From positions 4,712,001-4,776,000 of the forward strand of contig NZ_CP107796.1 in the NCBI RefSeq assembly GCF_036345995.1: a stretch of 64,000 nucleotides of DNA, read 5' to 3'. A model generated the notes under the pieces. That model made no database searches. It had not been told where the DNA came from and saw only the letters and a list, made by a program, of their open reading frames with translations. Positions 7,664 through 15,455 of this stretch are shown piece after piece. The position numbers and the translations under genes are program-made. Source of the DNA: Streptomyces sp. NBC_00557 (lineage in GTDB: Bacteria > Actinomycetota > Actinomycetes > Streptomycetales > Streptomycetaceae). Numbering within the stretch: the stretch's first letter is position 1; every line of letters starts with the position of its first letter.

Positions 7664-8410
7664 CTATCCCTGCCGTGCCGCGCGCCGTTCCATGGCGTCG
7701 CGGGCCGCGTCCTCCGACATGTACACCTCGCACATGTGCCGCCCGTCGGGTGTCGCCGTGTGCTCGACCTCCCACAGGGAGACCTGGCCGCCGTCCGGCA
7801 GCAGGAACGCGTGCTCGTACAGCGCGTAGCTCAGTCCCACGCGTCCGGCGCGTCCCGGGCGGCCGAACGCCTGCGTGATCTCGTGCGCCGTGGCCGTGGC
7901 CAGCAGCGCCGCCGTCTCGGCGCCGGGCCGGTCCGGGTTCTCCGCACGGCGCAGAAGCCGGCGCGCGTGGTCCGCCGAGTCCTCGGAGGCGAACACGTGC
8001 CTCGGCTCCGGAATCGCCCACAGGCGCATCAGCGCGGGCAGCTCGAACTCCGGCGTCTGCGGCGGCACCCCGAGCCGCGCGGCGGCCGCCTGCAGCTCCT
8101 CCTCGTCGACGTACACCTCGCTCTCCGGGGCGGCGCCCGGCGTGGGATTGTGCACCAGCTCCCACAGCGTGAGCGCGGAGCCGTCGGCGAGCAGCCAGGT
8201 GTGCCGGTACGTCTCCCGGTGCAGCCCCGCGCTGTGGTACGCCGAGTGCAGCGAACTGTCGTGCGCCAGCGCGCAGTCGAGCCGCCGTATCACCTCGTCG
8301 GGGAGCTCGAAGGAGTTCAGGGCACGGCCGAGGAGCCGCGCGAGATGCTCCTCAGGAGACTCGGGCGACTCGGCTGGTTCGTACGCTGCCGTCTCGTACG
8401 GAACGCTCAA
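7664..8410 (-). CDS. DUF6227-type Streptomyces protein
   Basis: A 248-residue soluble, acidic protein with no signal peptide or membrane helix. I recognise it as the Streptomyces-restricted family probably named DUF6227, function unknown. It shows an internal duplication. The segment near residues 60-105 (ETYRHTWLLADGSALTLWEL, then VYVDEEEL) is matched near residues 195-240 (ALYEHAFLLPDGGQVSLWEV, then VYMSEDAA), so the protein is probably two copies of a small beta-rich fold. It is monocistronic on the minus strand; a 15-bp palindrome lies 58 bp before its ATG. Confidence 0.75.
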   Translation of the reverse strand: MSVPYETAAYEPAESPESPEEHLARLLGRALNSFELPDEVIRRLDCALAHDSSLHSAYHSAGLHRETYRHTWLLADGSALTLWELVHNPTPGAAPESEVYVDEEELQAAAARLGVPPQTPEFELPALMRLWAIPEPRHVFASEDSADHARRLLRRAENPDRPGAETAALLATATAHEITQAFGRPGRAGRVGLSYALYEHAFLLPDGGQVSLWEVEHTATPDGRHMCEVYMSEDAARDAMERRAARQG

Positions 8411-8467
8411 GGTTTCTCCCGGCGTTGCTGCATGTCACCTTGTGGGTGCATACCGTAGCCCCTCGGT

Positions 8468-8482
8468 CGGACATCATGTCCG
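8468..8482. promoter_or_regulatory. Palindrome upstream of the DUF6227 gene
   Basis: CGGACAT-C-ATGTCCG is a perfect 7+1+7 inverted repeat 58-72 bp upstream of the ATG at 8410. Flanking TCGGT (8463-8467) and ACCGA (8486-8490) extend the symmetry across a 3-nt bulge. It may be an operator; no factor can be assigned. Confidence 0.4.
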
Positions 8483-8515
8483 GGAACCGAGAAAACGTAC
8501 GCCGGGAAAACGCGC

Positions 8516-8544
8516 GGGCCGCGCGAAAAGTTCCCGCGCGGCCC
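8516..8544 (-). terminator. Hairpin terminator after the L,D-transpeptidase
   Basis: GGGCCGCGCG (8516-8525) pairs perfectly with CGCGCGGCCC (8535-8544) across a 9-nt loop. It lies 23 bp beyond the stop of the minus-strand L,D-transpeptidase gene. On the minus strand it is followed by GCGCGTTTT, a weak T-tract. Confidence 0.6.
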
Positions 8545-8567
8545 CACGTGACGTCAAAACCTGCCGC

Positions 8568-9785
8568 TCAGAGGGCGCTTCCGGCGGTCCAGGCGCTCCA
8601 CGACATGTTCCAGCCGTTGAGCCCGTTGTCCGGCGCGACCGTCGAGTCCGGCGAGTTCTTCACGATCACCACGTCGCCGATGAGGGAGTTGTCGAAGAAC
8701 CACTTGGCCGGCGTGGCGCCCTGCCCGCCCTGTACGTCCGCCAGCCCGACGCAGCCGTGGCTGGTGCCCTCGCGGCCGAAGGGCGGATTGCCCTTGTTGT
8801 ACCAGTAGTTGCCGTGGATGAAGGTGCCCGAGCTGGTCAGGCGCATCGCATGCGGCACGTCCGGGATGTTGTAGGCGTTGCCGAGGTCGACCGTCCGGCT
8901 GTCCATGGGCGTCTGCGTGAACTTCTCCGAGATCACCATCTGCCCGTTGTACGTGGTGTGCTGCGGGTCGCCGGTGGAGATCGGGACCGTCTTGATCGTC
9001 GTGCCGTCCCGCACCACGGTCATGGTCTGGGTGCCGGCGTCGACCGTGGAGACCTGCGAGCGTCCGATGGTGAAGGAGACGGTCTTCTTCTGCACCCCGT
9101 AGACGCCCCGCGCGCCCTGGACGCCGTCCAGGTCGATCTTCACGGTGACCCTGGAGCCGGACTTCCAGTACTGCTGCGGCCGGAAGTCCAGCCGCCGGTC
9201 CCCGAACCAGTGCCCGGCCACCTGCTGACCGCTGCTGGAGTCGACCGAGATGTGCGACTGCACGGCCTTCTTGTCGGTGATCGACTTGTCGAAGGTGAAC
9301 GACACCGGCATGCCCACCCCGACCGTGGTGCCGTTGTCCGGGGTGTATGTGCCGATGAAACTGTCCGACGGCGTGACCGTGGTGAAGACCGACCTGGTCA
9401 CGGTGGCGCGTCCGTCCGCGTCCTTCGCGGTCGCGTCGATCTCGTACTTGGTCCCCCGCTCCAGCTGCTGCTTCGGCTTCCAGCTGTGGCCGTCCGCCGA
9501 TATCGCCCCGGCCACGTCCTGCCCGGTCCCCGCGACGGTCATCTTCACGTCGGTCAGCCTGCCGCCGCTGACCTTCACCCCGGTCGCGTTGATGGACGCG
9601 CCGGTCGAACCGTCCTTGGCCGAGATCACGATCCGTGCCGCCGACGCCTTGGGGGAGTCCTTGCCGCCCTTGCCGTCGTCGGTGGCGTTCGCGCTGCCAC
9701 CGCAAGCGGTCAGGGTGAGGCTGCCGACCATCAGGGCGGCACAGGCCCCCAGTACGCGCCGCGCTGCAATGTCCGGCGTTGTCAC
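8568..9785 (-). CDS. L,D-transpeptidase lipoprotein (YkuD, Ig-like domains)
   Basis: A 405-residue exported cell-wall enzyme. A type II signal peptide ends in the lipobox LTAC with lipid-modified Cys28. Two bacterial Ig-like domains (about 40-250) of the LdtMt2 type precede the YkuD catalytic domain (about 255-385). The active site is intact: a His-Gly motif (HGNYWY) and SHGCV with catalytic Cys345. These enzymes make 3-3 cross-links in peptidoglycan. The gene is alone on the minus strand, with a hairpin terminator after it. Actinomycetes carry several paralogues, so I give no gene symbol. Confidence 0.93.
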   Translation of the reverse strand: MTTPDIAARRVLGACAALMVGSLTLTACGGSANATDDGKGGKDSPKASAARIVISAKDGSTGASINATGVKVSGGRLTDVKMTVAGTGQDVAGAISADGHSWKPKQQLERGTKYEIDATAKDADGRATVTRSVFTTVTPSDSFIGTYTPDNGTTVGVGMPVSFTFDKSITDKKAVQSHISVDSSSGQQVAGHWFGDRRLDFRPQQYWKSGSRVTVKIDLDGVQGARGVYGVQKKTVSFTIGRSQVSTVDAGTQTMTVVRDGTTIKTVPISTGDPQHTTYNGQMVISEKFTQTPMDSRTVDLGNAYNIPDVPHAMRLTSSGTFIHGNYWYNKGNPPFGREGTSHGCVGLADVQGGQGATPAKWFFDNSLIGDVVIVKNSPDSTVAPDNGLNGWNMSWSAWTAGSAL

Positions 9786-9932
9786 GGGCTGCTCCCAGTT
9801 CGTGTGATGTGCGTGATCCGTTCCGTGCGTGAAGAAGGAGTGCCCGGGCGACCTCGAAGGTTCCCGGCGACTCCCGTTGGCACCGTCACGTGACAGAACC
9901 GCGACAATCGGGGCCGGACGGGCCGGCCCGCC

Positions 9933-10958
9933 TCACACCCGCCCGTACAACTCCCCGTACGACGGCCACACTCCGCCCGCCCCTTCGACCGACTCGGCGG
10001 CGCGCACACCGCGGACGATCGCGCGGGTCACCACATCCGCGCCGGCCGCGAGAACGCCGTTCATCTCCATCGGGTGCCCGGCAAGGGCCCGCTCGCCGGT
10101 CGCCAGCGCGAACACCGTGTCCCCGTCGTTCATGAGGTGCACCGGCCGTACGGCGCGTGCGATGCCGTCGTGCGCCGTGCCCGCCAGCTTCTGCGCCTGC
10201 GCCCTGGAGAGGTCCGCGTCGGTCGCGACCACCGCCAGCGTCGTGTTGAGCGGGGGCGGCGCGTTCCTGGCGGCGGTCTCGTCCAGGCGCCGGCGCGCGG
10301 CCTCGTGCACGCGCGTCTCCGGGTACGTCACCCGCCCCTGGCACAACTCCCCGTACAGCGCGCCGGTCCCGGGCTCGATCACCGACCCCGCGGCGTTCAC
10401 GACCGCCAGCGCGGCCACGGTGATCCCTGACTCGAGCACCGTGCTCGCCGTGCCCACCCCGCCCTTGAGCCGCCCCGCCACGGCGCCCGTACCCGCCCCG
10501 ACGCACCCCTGCGGCACCGGGGCGCCCGGCGGACTCGCCGCGGCCGCCTCCACCGCGGCCCGGCCCGTCGCCGCGTCGGGCCGGGCGCTGAAGTCGCCTC
10601 CGCGCCCCAGGTCGAAGACGCACGCGGCGGGCACGACCGGCACGACATGCGCCGGGTCCGGCCCCACCCGCACCCCGCGCCGCTGCTCCTCCAGCCAGGC
10701 CATCACCCCGGACGCCGCGTCGAGTCCGTAGGCGCTGCCACCGGTCAGCACGACCGCGTCGACCCGCTGCACCACGTTGCGCGGATCGAGCGCGTCGGTC
10801 TCCTTGGTGCCGGGCCCGCCGCCTCGCACGTCCACGGCGGCGACCATGCCGCCCTCCGGAGCGAGGACGACCGTGGTGCCGGTGAGCCGGCCGCCCCCGC
10901 TGAGGGTGGCGTGGCCCACGCGCAGCCCGGCGACGTCCGTGATCGCGTCAACTGTCAT
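9933..10958 (-). CDS. P1 family (DmpA/NylC-type) N-terminal nucleophile peptidase
   Basis: A 341-residue member of peptidase family S58, self-cleaving aminopeptidases or amidases that include DmpA and nylon hydrolase NylC. It begins MTVDAITDVAGLRVGHATLS, the family's usual opening. The likely self-cleavage site is Asn238-Thr239 in PPLNTTLAVVATDA, matching NylC where the new N-terminal Thr is the nucleophile. An in-frame GTG 60 bp upstream would add 20 Arg-rich residues; I prefer the ATG at 10958 by homology although its ribosome site is weak. No signal peptide, so cytoplasmic. It is 37 bp downstream of ltrA on the same strand and may be co-transcribed. Substrate unknown. Confidence 0.88.
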   Translation of the reverse strand: MTVDAITDVAGLRVGHATLSGGGRLTGTTVVLAPEGGMVAAVDVRGGGPGTKETDALDPRNVVQRVDAVVLTGGSAYGLDAASGVMAWLEEQRRGVRVGPDPAHVVPVVPAACVFDLGRGGDFSARPDAATGRAAVEAAAASPPGAPVPQGCVGAGTGAVAGRLKGGVGTASTVLESGITVAALAVVNAAGSVIEPGTGALYGELCQGRVTYPETRVHEAARRRLDETAARNAPPPLNTTLAVVATDADLSRAQAQKLAGTAHDGIARAVRPVHLMNDGDTVFALATGERALAGHPMEMNGVLAAGADVVTRAIVRGVRAAESVEGAGGVWPSYGELYGRV

Positions 10959-10995
10959 GGGGGCCAGTCTGGCCCGGACCCGCGCCCGCGAGGAG

Positions 10996-12234
10996 TCAGC
11001 CGGCCGGCGCGGTCGCACTCGCCGTGCGTCTCCGGCGGGCCATGCGCGCCGTCAGGGTCACCCCGGTCGCGACCGCCGCCGCGCACACCAGTCCCGCCGC
11101 GAGCACCGCCCGGTCGCCGAGGAAGGTGCAGCAGATCACCAGCAGCGCCGTGACCGGAAGCACCAGCTGCTGGGCGATGCCGACCTTGAAGTGCCGCGAG
11201 TGCAGCGCCCAGGCGGTGAGCAGATACAGCGCCGTGGGCAGCGTCACGGCCGCGGACGCGGACAGCGTGGAGATGTGGGCCCTGCCGACCGCCTGTTCCA
11301 GGGCCACTTCCAGGCCCGCGCCGATCGCGGCGGCGGAGGCGAAGATCAGGTAGTGGCCGTAACCCCACAGGAACGCCTGCCCGTTGGCGCGCAGACGGCC
11401 GTGGATGGGCACCACGAAGTAGATCCACCACGCGGAGAAGACGATCAGCAGCCCGCCCGCCGCGATCGGCAGCAGCTCACCCAGCGTGTCGTGCTCGTCG
11501 AAGCCTCCCTTCACGGCGGCCGTGGCCGAGGCGATCGTCTCGCCGAGCACGATGATGGTGAACAGGCCATAGCGTTCGGCGATGTGATGCGGGTGCCAGG
11601 AGGTCTCGCAGTCCTTCTCGGCGAAGAGCGGCACGCACATCTCCGCCACGGCCATCACCAGGAACACCCAGGGCCGGGCGGGTACGGGCAGCAGCAGCAG
11701 TCCGAGCCAGCCGACCTGGCACATCAGCACGCCGCACGCGTACCGCACCGCCATGGTCCTCTCGGGGGCCGGGGCCGATCTCGCGGCTCTCAGCCACTGC
11801 GCGGCCATCGCCAGCCGCATGATCAGATAGCCGAGCCAGACCACCAGGTAGTCGTGATGCCGGAACGCCCGGGACACACCGGCGGCCAGCACCAGGACGC
11901 CCGCGATCTGCACGAGGGTGACGACCCGGTAGAGCACGTCGTCGTTGTCGTACGCCGAGGCGAACCAGGTGAAGTTCATCCACGCCCACCAGATCGCGAA
12001 GAACTGCATGGCGTAGTTGAGGATTCCGTCGCCCGCATGCCCCTGGGAGACGGCGTGCACCAGTTGGACGCCGGCCTGCGCGATCGCCACGACGAAGCAC
12101 AGATCGAAGAAGAGCTCCAGCGGCGAGGAGACCCGGTGCGCCTCGTCGCGCCCGCGCGCGGTGAGCCGCCGCAGCGGTCCCGAGGACTGGGGCGCGCCCG
12201 GAGAGGCGGGCGCCGGAGCGGAACTCGGCGTCAT
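10996..12234 (-). CDS. LtrA-family membrane protein
   Basis: A 412-residue integral membrane protein of the low-temperature-requirement A family (PF06772). The family marker SSPLELFFDLCFVVAIAQ is near residue 37, and EKDCETSWHPHHIAERYGLF with LGETIA lies in the middle. About twelve hydrophobic segments cover the rest. Function is not settled. The ATG at 12234 was chosen because homology starts just after it, although the frame is open for a further 900 bp upstream. Confidence 0.9.
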   Translation of the reverse strand: MTPSSAPAPASPGAPQSSGPLRRLTARGRDEAHRVSSPLELFFDLCFVVAIAQAGVQLVHAVSQGHAGDGILNYAMQFFAIWWAWMNFTWFASAYDNDDVLYRVVTLVQIAGVLVLAAGVSRAFRHHDYLVVWLGYLIMRLAMAAQWLRAARSAPAPERTMAVRYACGVLMCQVGWLGLLLLPVPARPWVFLVMAVAEMCVPLFAEKDCETSWHPHHIAERYGLFTIIVLGETIASATAAVKGGFDEHDTLGELLPIAAGGLLIVFSAWWIYFVVPIHGRLRANGQAFLWGYGHYLIFASAAAIGAGLEVALEQAVGRAHISTLSASAAVTLPTALYLLTAWALHSRHFKVGIAQQLVLPVTALLVICCTFLGDRAVLAAGLVCAAAVATGVTLTARMARRRRTASATAPAG

Positions 12235-12376
12235 GCCTCCCAGCACAGCAGAAAACCGCCCCGAAATCTTGTGAATGCGTTCACAAGCTGTGGAGGGGGT
12301 GCGGTCCCCGCCGGGGCCCTCCGCCGGCGCCGGCGGCGTCGTCGAGCGCGGTTCACCCGGGCCGTACCCTTGAGGC

Positions 12377-12553
12377 ATGAGCACCGCCCCCGCATCCGAG
12401 CCCCGCGACCCGAAGCCCGCGCTGGTCTTCGAGGACCCGCTGGACCAGCAGACCTCGGACGACACCGACCGCGGGTGGGGCGAGCGCCCGGACGGCGACA
12501 GCGCCTCCGACCTCAGGCGCTTCCTCGACGAGAAGCCGCCCCACCATCTCTGA
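12377..12553 (+). CDS. Small conserved acidic protein
   Basis: A 58-residue soluble protein beginning MSTAPASEPRDPKPALVFED, rich in Asp, Pro and Ser, with no membrane segment or Cys. It looks intrinsically disordered with a short C-terminal helix (S-A-S-D-L-R-R-F-L-D-E-K). I recall similar short proteins in this genomic position in other Streptomyces but cannot name a family. It lies between ltrA and mscL on the opposite strand from both, with its ATG 143 bp from that of ltrA. GC in third positions is high and TGAGGC precedes the ATG, so a real gene is likely though not certain. Confidence 0.6.
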   Translation: MSTAPASEPRDPKPALVFEDPLDQQTSDDTDRGWGERPDGDSASDLRRFLDEKPPHHL

Positions 12554-12572
12554 GCCGCCCGCGGGGCCGCCC

Positions 12573-13028
12573 CTAGCGGTCGTGCCCCGAGCCGCGCTGC
12601 GCGACCAGCGCGTCGCGGATCTCCTTGAGCACCTCCAGCTCGCTCACCTCGACGACCTCCTTGGCGCCCTCCCGCGCCGCCTTGCGGGCCGCCTGGCGTG
12701 CCAGGTACTTCGACATCGGCAGGACCATCAGGAAGTAGACGACCGTCGCGGTGATCAGGAAGGTCAGCGTGGCCCCGAGGACGGAGCCCCACATCAGCCG
12801 GATGCCGTGCGTCCCCTTGCAGGAGCTGCTCAGGCACGAGCTGTAGTTGTCCAGGTTCTGCGTCCCGATCGCGCCGACCAGCGGGTTGATGATCCCCTTC
12901 ACCACTGAGTTGACGATGTTCGTGAAGGCCGCGCCGATGACCACCGCGACTGCCAGATCGACGACGTTGCCGCGCATCAGGAAGGCCTTGAAGCCCTGCC
13001 AGACGCTCGGTTCCCTCTTCTCGCTCAC
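12573..13028 (-). CDS. mscL: Large-conductance mechanosensitive channel MscL
   Basis: A 151-residue channel that opens under membrane tension to release solutes on osmotic downshock; it works as a pentamer. TM1 includes [15 protein letters not shown] (about residue 20 on), the hallmark pore helix; TM2 is [20 protein letters not shown]. The GTG at 13028 ([14 protein letters not shown]) was chosen because AGGAG sits 9 nt before it; an earlier in-frame GTG at 13052 would add eight residues. The C-terminus is a charged helix of about 45 residues. The periplasmic loop has two Cys (SSCLSSSC), unusual for MscL. Confidence 0.95.
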   Translation of the reverse strand: MSEKREPSVWQGFKAFLMRGNVVDLAVAVVIGAAFTNIVNSVVKGIINPLVGAIGTQNLDNYSSCLSSSCKGTHGIRLMWGSVLGATLTFLITATVVYFLMVLPMSKYLARQAARKAAREGAKEVVEVSELEVLKEIRDALVAQRGSGHDR

Positions 13029-13166
13029 CTCGGTGGCTCTCCTCGCATACACAGGCTGTGGAACAGGACGCTCCGCAACCTACGGCACGGTGAGGCCATC
13101 CTGTCCAATTCCGTCCATGGATCGAGGGACTGGACGGCGAGCCGCCGGGAACGTGTGCCAGGGCGT

Positions 13167-13895
13167 TCAGCACAGCGTCACCGCCAGGCGCGCCGTGGCG
13201 CTCGCGCCGACGAGACGGGCCGCCGTGGCGCGCGGCGCCGACAGCACGACCAGCGCCCCGGTCTCGGCGCCGCCCTCCGGCGGCTCGGGCACCCCGGTCA
13301 CCCGCACACCCCGCGCGAGCACGCGGGCACCCCCTCCGGCCGACGGATCCTCGGCGGCGATGACATCAACGCGGTCGCCGGGCCGGAGCAGCCGGACCGT
13401 GGCCGCGTCGGAGATCCGCACCGGCGCCGTCACCACGTCCACGCGCGCGTGCCGGCGTACGGGCGCCGTCACCGGGTGACCTCGGGCCTGGTCCACGCGG
13501 TGCGGGGCGGACCCGGTGCGCGGGCCCGCGGCGACCAGCGCGGCCGCGGTCACCGCGAGGCTTGCCGCGATGGCCCGCCCCCGGTGCCGTACGAGCCGCT
13601 GCAGCCGGTACCGCCCGCCGCGCACCCGCACGGGCGGGAACTGCGGGACCTCACAGGTCGCCGGGGCGTCCGTGCCCAGCGGACGCGGGAGCCGGAGGGG
13701 AGGCGGGAGAGGGGGCGAGGGTGCGGGCGAGGACGGGTGGGCGGACGCGTCCGGGAGCGGCGGGGACGCGAACGGCGACAACGGGAACGACGAGGACGTG
13801 AACGACGAGGACGCTTGAGGGGACGCGTCCGGGGGTGACGGGGACGGACGGGGAGACGGGTTCGGGGACGACGAGGGCCACGGCACGGAGATCAC
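13167..13895 (-). CDS. SAF/CpaB-like membrane-anchored protein
   Basis: A frame of up to 242 residues. The first 75 or so are Ser/Pro-rich low complexity, then a conserved Arg-rich cytoplasmic segment and one transmembrane helix (AIAASLAVTAAALVAAGPR, about 110-128). An exported C-terminal half resembles SAF/RcpC-type domains of the Flp-pilus protein CpaB, for example S-D-A-A-T-V-R-L-L-R-P-G-D-R-V-D-V-I-A-A. Start is uncertain: the GTG at 13895 has no clear ribosome site and the real protein may begin at one of the GTG codons near 13635. No other pilus genes are nearby, so the role is open. Bases 13896-14152 hold no gene I can support. Confidence 0.65.
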   Translation of the reverse strand: MISVPWPSSSPNPSPRPSPSPPDASPQASSSFTSSSFPLSPFASPPLPDASAHPSSPAPSPPLPPPLRLPRPLGTDAPATCEVPQFPPVRVRGGRYRLQRLVRHRGRAIAASLAVTAAALVAAGPRTGSAPHRVDQARGHPVTAPVRRHARVDVVTAPVRISDAATVRLLRPGDRVDVIAAEDPSAGGGARVLARGVRVTGVPEPPEGGAETGALVVLSAPRATAARLVGASATARLAVTLC

Positions 13896-14152
13896 CGCCT
13901 GCGACGAGGAGTTCGGCTTGCCATGCCACGATGAGGCCTCGCGCCGGATTCCGCCGGAGCCGGTGGATCACGGGCGGACTGTGGACAACCCGGCCACCCG
14001 AACGGGGAGTTCCGCACGGCCTGCCCCCGGCTCGCCCTCGGTGTCGTCCACAGCGGCCGAGGCCGATCGCACCGCCCACCGCCCGCTCCCCCTCGGAGCC
14101 GGCGCCACCGCAAGAACCGCGGCGGCGCACCGCAATCCGAGCCGGCCCGGCC

Positions 14153-14986
14153 CTACGGCAGCGCGAACCCCGGGTCCATCCCGCCGAGCGCGTTCACGCA
14201 CAGGCAGTCGCGGTCGGCGGTCTCCGGCAGTGCCGTCACCGCGTCGAACAGCACGCCGCGCAGTCGGTCCACGTTGGCCGCGAACACCCGCAGCACCTCC
14301 TCGTGCGAGACGCCCTCGCCGGTCTCCGCGCCGGCGTCCAGGTCGGTGACGAGGGTCAGCGAGGTGTAACAGAGCTCCAGTTCCCGGGCGAGCGCCGCTT
14401 CCGGGTGACCGGTCATGCCCACGACGGACCAGCCCTGCGCCCGGTGCCACAACGATTCGGCACGGGTCGAGAAGCGCGGTCCCTCGACCACGACCAGCGT
14501 GCCGCCGTCCACCGCCTCCCAGTCCCGGCCCCGGGCCGCCTTCAGGGCGACGGCACGTCCGGTGGGGCAGTAGGGGTCGGCCATGGACACGTGCACGACG
14601 TTCGGCACGGTGCCGTCCGGCAGCGGCAGCCCGTCGAAGTACGTCTGCATCCGGGACTTCGTGCGGTCCACGAACTGGTCCGGCACGAGCAGGGTGCCGG
14701 GGCCGTACTCGGGCTGCAGACCGCCCACCGCGCAGGGGGCGAGCACCTGGCGGACGCCGACGGAGCGCAGCGCCCACAGGTTGGCGCGGTAGTTGATGCG
14801 ATGCGGCGGCAGGTGGTGGCCGCGGCCGTGCCGGGGCAGGAAGGCGACCCGCCGGCCGGCGACCTCGCCGAGGAACAGGGAGTCGCTGGGCGGACCGTAG
14901 GGGGTCTCCACCTGGACCTCGGTCACCTCGTCGAGGAACGAGTAGAAGCCCGAGCCGCCGATTACGCCGATCTCTGCGTTCGCCAT
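14153..14986 (-). CDS. mtnP: S-methyl-5'-thioadenosine phosphorylase
   Basis: A 277-residue purine-nucleoside-phosphorylase-family enzyme that splits methylthioadenosine with phosphate to adenine and methylthioribose-1-phosphate. It starts MANAEIGVIGGSGFYSFLDE, with the phosphate-binding G-G-S-G-F motif, and contains PRHGRGHHLPPHRINYRAN (about 55-75) and V-V-E-G-P-R-F-S-T-R-A-E-S. A GTG three codons upstream is possible. No other methionine-salvage gene is beside it. The fmdB-like gene lies 99 bp upstream on the same strand. Confidence 0.92.
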   Translation of the reverse strand: MANAEIGVIGGSGFYSFLDEVTEVQVETPYGPPSDSLFLGEVAGRRVAFLPRHGRGHHLPPHRINYRANLWALRSVGVRQVLAPCAVGGLQPEYGPGTLLVPDQFVDRTKSRMQTYFDGLPLPDGTVPNVVHVSMADPYCPTGRAVALKAARGRDWEAVDGGTLVVVEGPRFSTRAESLWHRAQGWSVVGMTGHPEAALARELELCYTSLTLVTDLDAGAETGEGVSHEEVLRVFAANVDRLRGVLFDAVTALPETADRDCLCVNALGGMDPGFALP

Positions 14987-15085
14987 GACCAGCACACTAG
15001 CGGGCGGCGAGACCGCGGGGGAGCGGCGCCGGGAGGCGCCGGGGACCCCGCCGTCGTACGACGGCAGGGTCCGGTGGGAAAGCGG

Positions 15086-15388
15086 TCAGGCCGCGGAGCT
15101 GCTGGCGGAGCTCGCCGCGGACGAGCCCGAGTCGGACGAGGAGCTCGACGACTTCGAGTCGGACGACGACGTGCTCGACGACTTCGACGCCGGGCTGCTG
15201 CTCGACGTGGAGCCGCGGGAGTCGTTGCGGTAGAAGCCGGAGCCCTTGAAGACGATGCCGACCGCGGAGAACACCTTCTTCAGGCGGCCACCGCAGCTCG
15301 GGCAGTCGGTCAGGGCGTCGTCGGTGAACTTCTGCACCGCCTCGAGGCCCTCGCCGCACTCGGTGCACTGGTACTGGTAGGTCGGCAC
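15086..15388 (-). CDS. FmdB/Ruc-like zinc-ribbon protein under CIRCE control
   Basis: A 100-residue protein. The N-terminal half is an FmdB-type zinc ribbon with two Cys pairs (YQCTECGEG and DCPSCGG), followed by VFKGSGFYRNDSR. The C-terminal 40 residues are almost only Ser, Ala, Asp and Lys and must be disordered. This architecture matches mycobacterial Rv0991c (Ruc), reported as a redox-activated chaperone controlled by heat-shock repressors. A near-perfect CIRCE element sits just upstream of the ribosome site GGAGGAAG, supporting a heat-shock role here. Calling it a chaperone is inference from that homology. Confidence 0.85.
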   Translation of the reverse strand: MPTYQYQCTECGEGLEAVQKFTDDALTDCPSCGGRLKKVFSAVGIVFKGSGFYRNDSRGSTSSSSPASKSSSTSSSDSKSSSSSSDSGSSAASSASSSAA

Positions 15389-15398
15389 TGTCTTCCTC

Positions 15399-15425
15399 CT
15401 GGCACTCTCACTCGATGAGTGCTAA
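15399..15425 (-). promoter_or_regulatory. CIRCE element (HrcA operator) before the FmdB-like gene
   Basis: Read on the minus strand it is TTAGCACTC, nine bases, then GAGTGCCAG. The consensus is TTAGCACTC-N9-GAGTGCTAA, so 16 of 18 arm positions match with exact spacing. It ends about 10 bp before the start codon at 15388, next to the ribosome-binding site. HrcA binds CIRCE to repress groESL in Streptomyces; here it would repress the zinc-ribbon gene until heat shock. Confidence 0.85.
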
Positions 15426-15455
15426 CGACCATCCATAGTGACGTATTCCCCCGGA

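Noticed and set aside
12235..13173. N-terminal extension of LtrA through mscL
   Set aside because: The frame is open but the extension runs antisense-in-frame through mscL sequence and carries no conserved residues.
13896..14152. Possible short genes between the SAF-type gene and mtnP
   Set aside because: Frames are open in several directions but none has a ribosome site or recognisable product.
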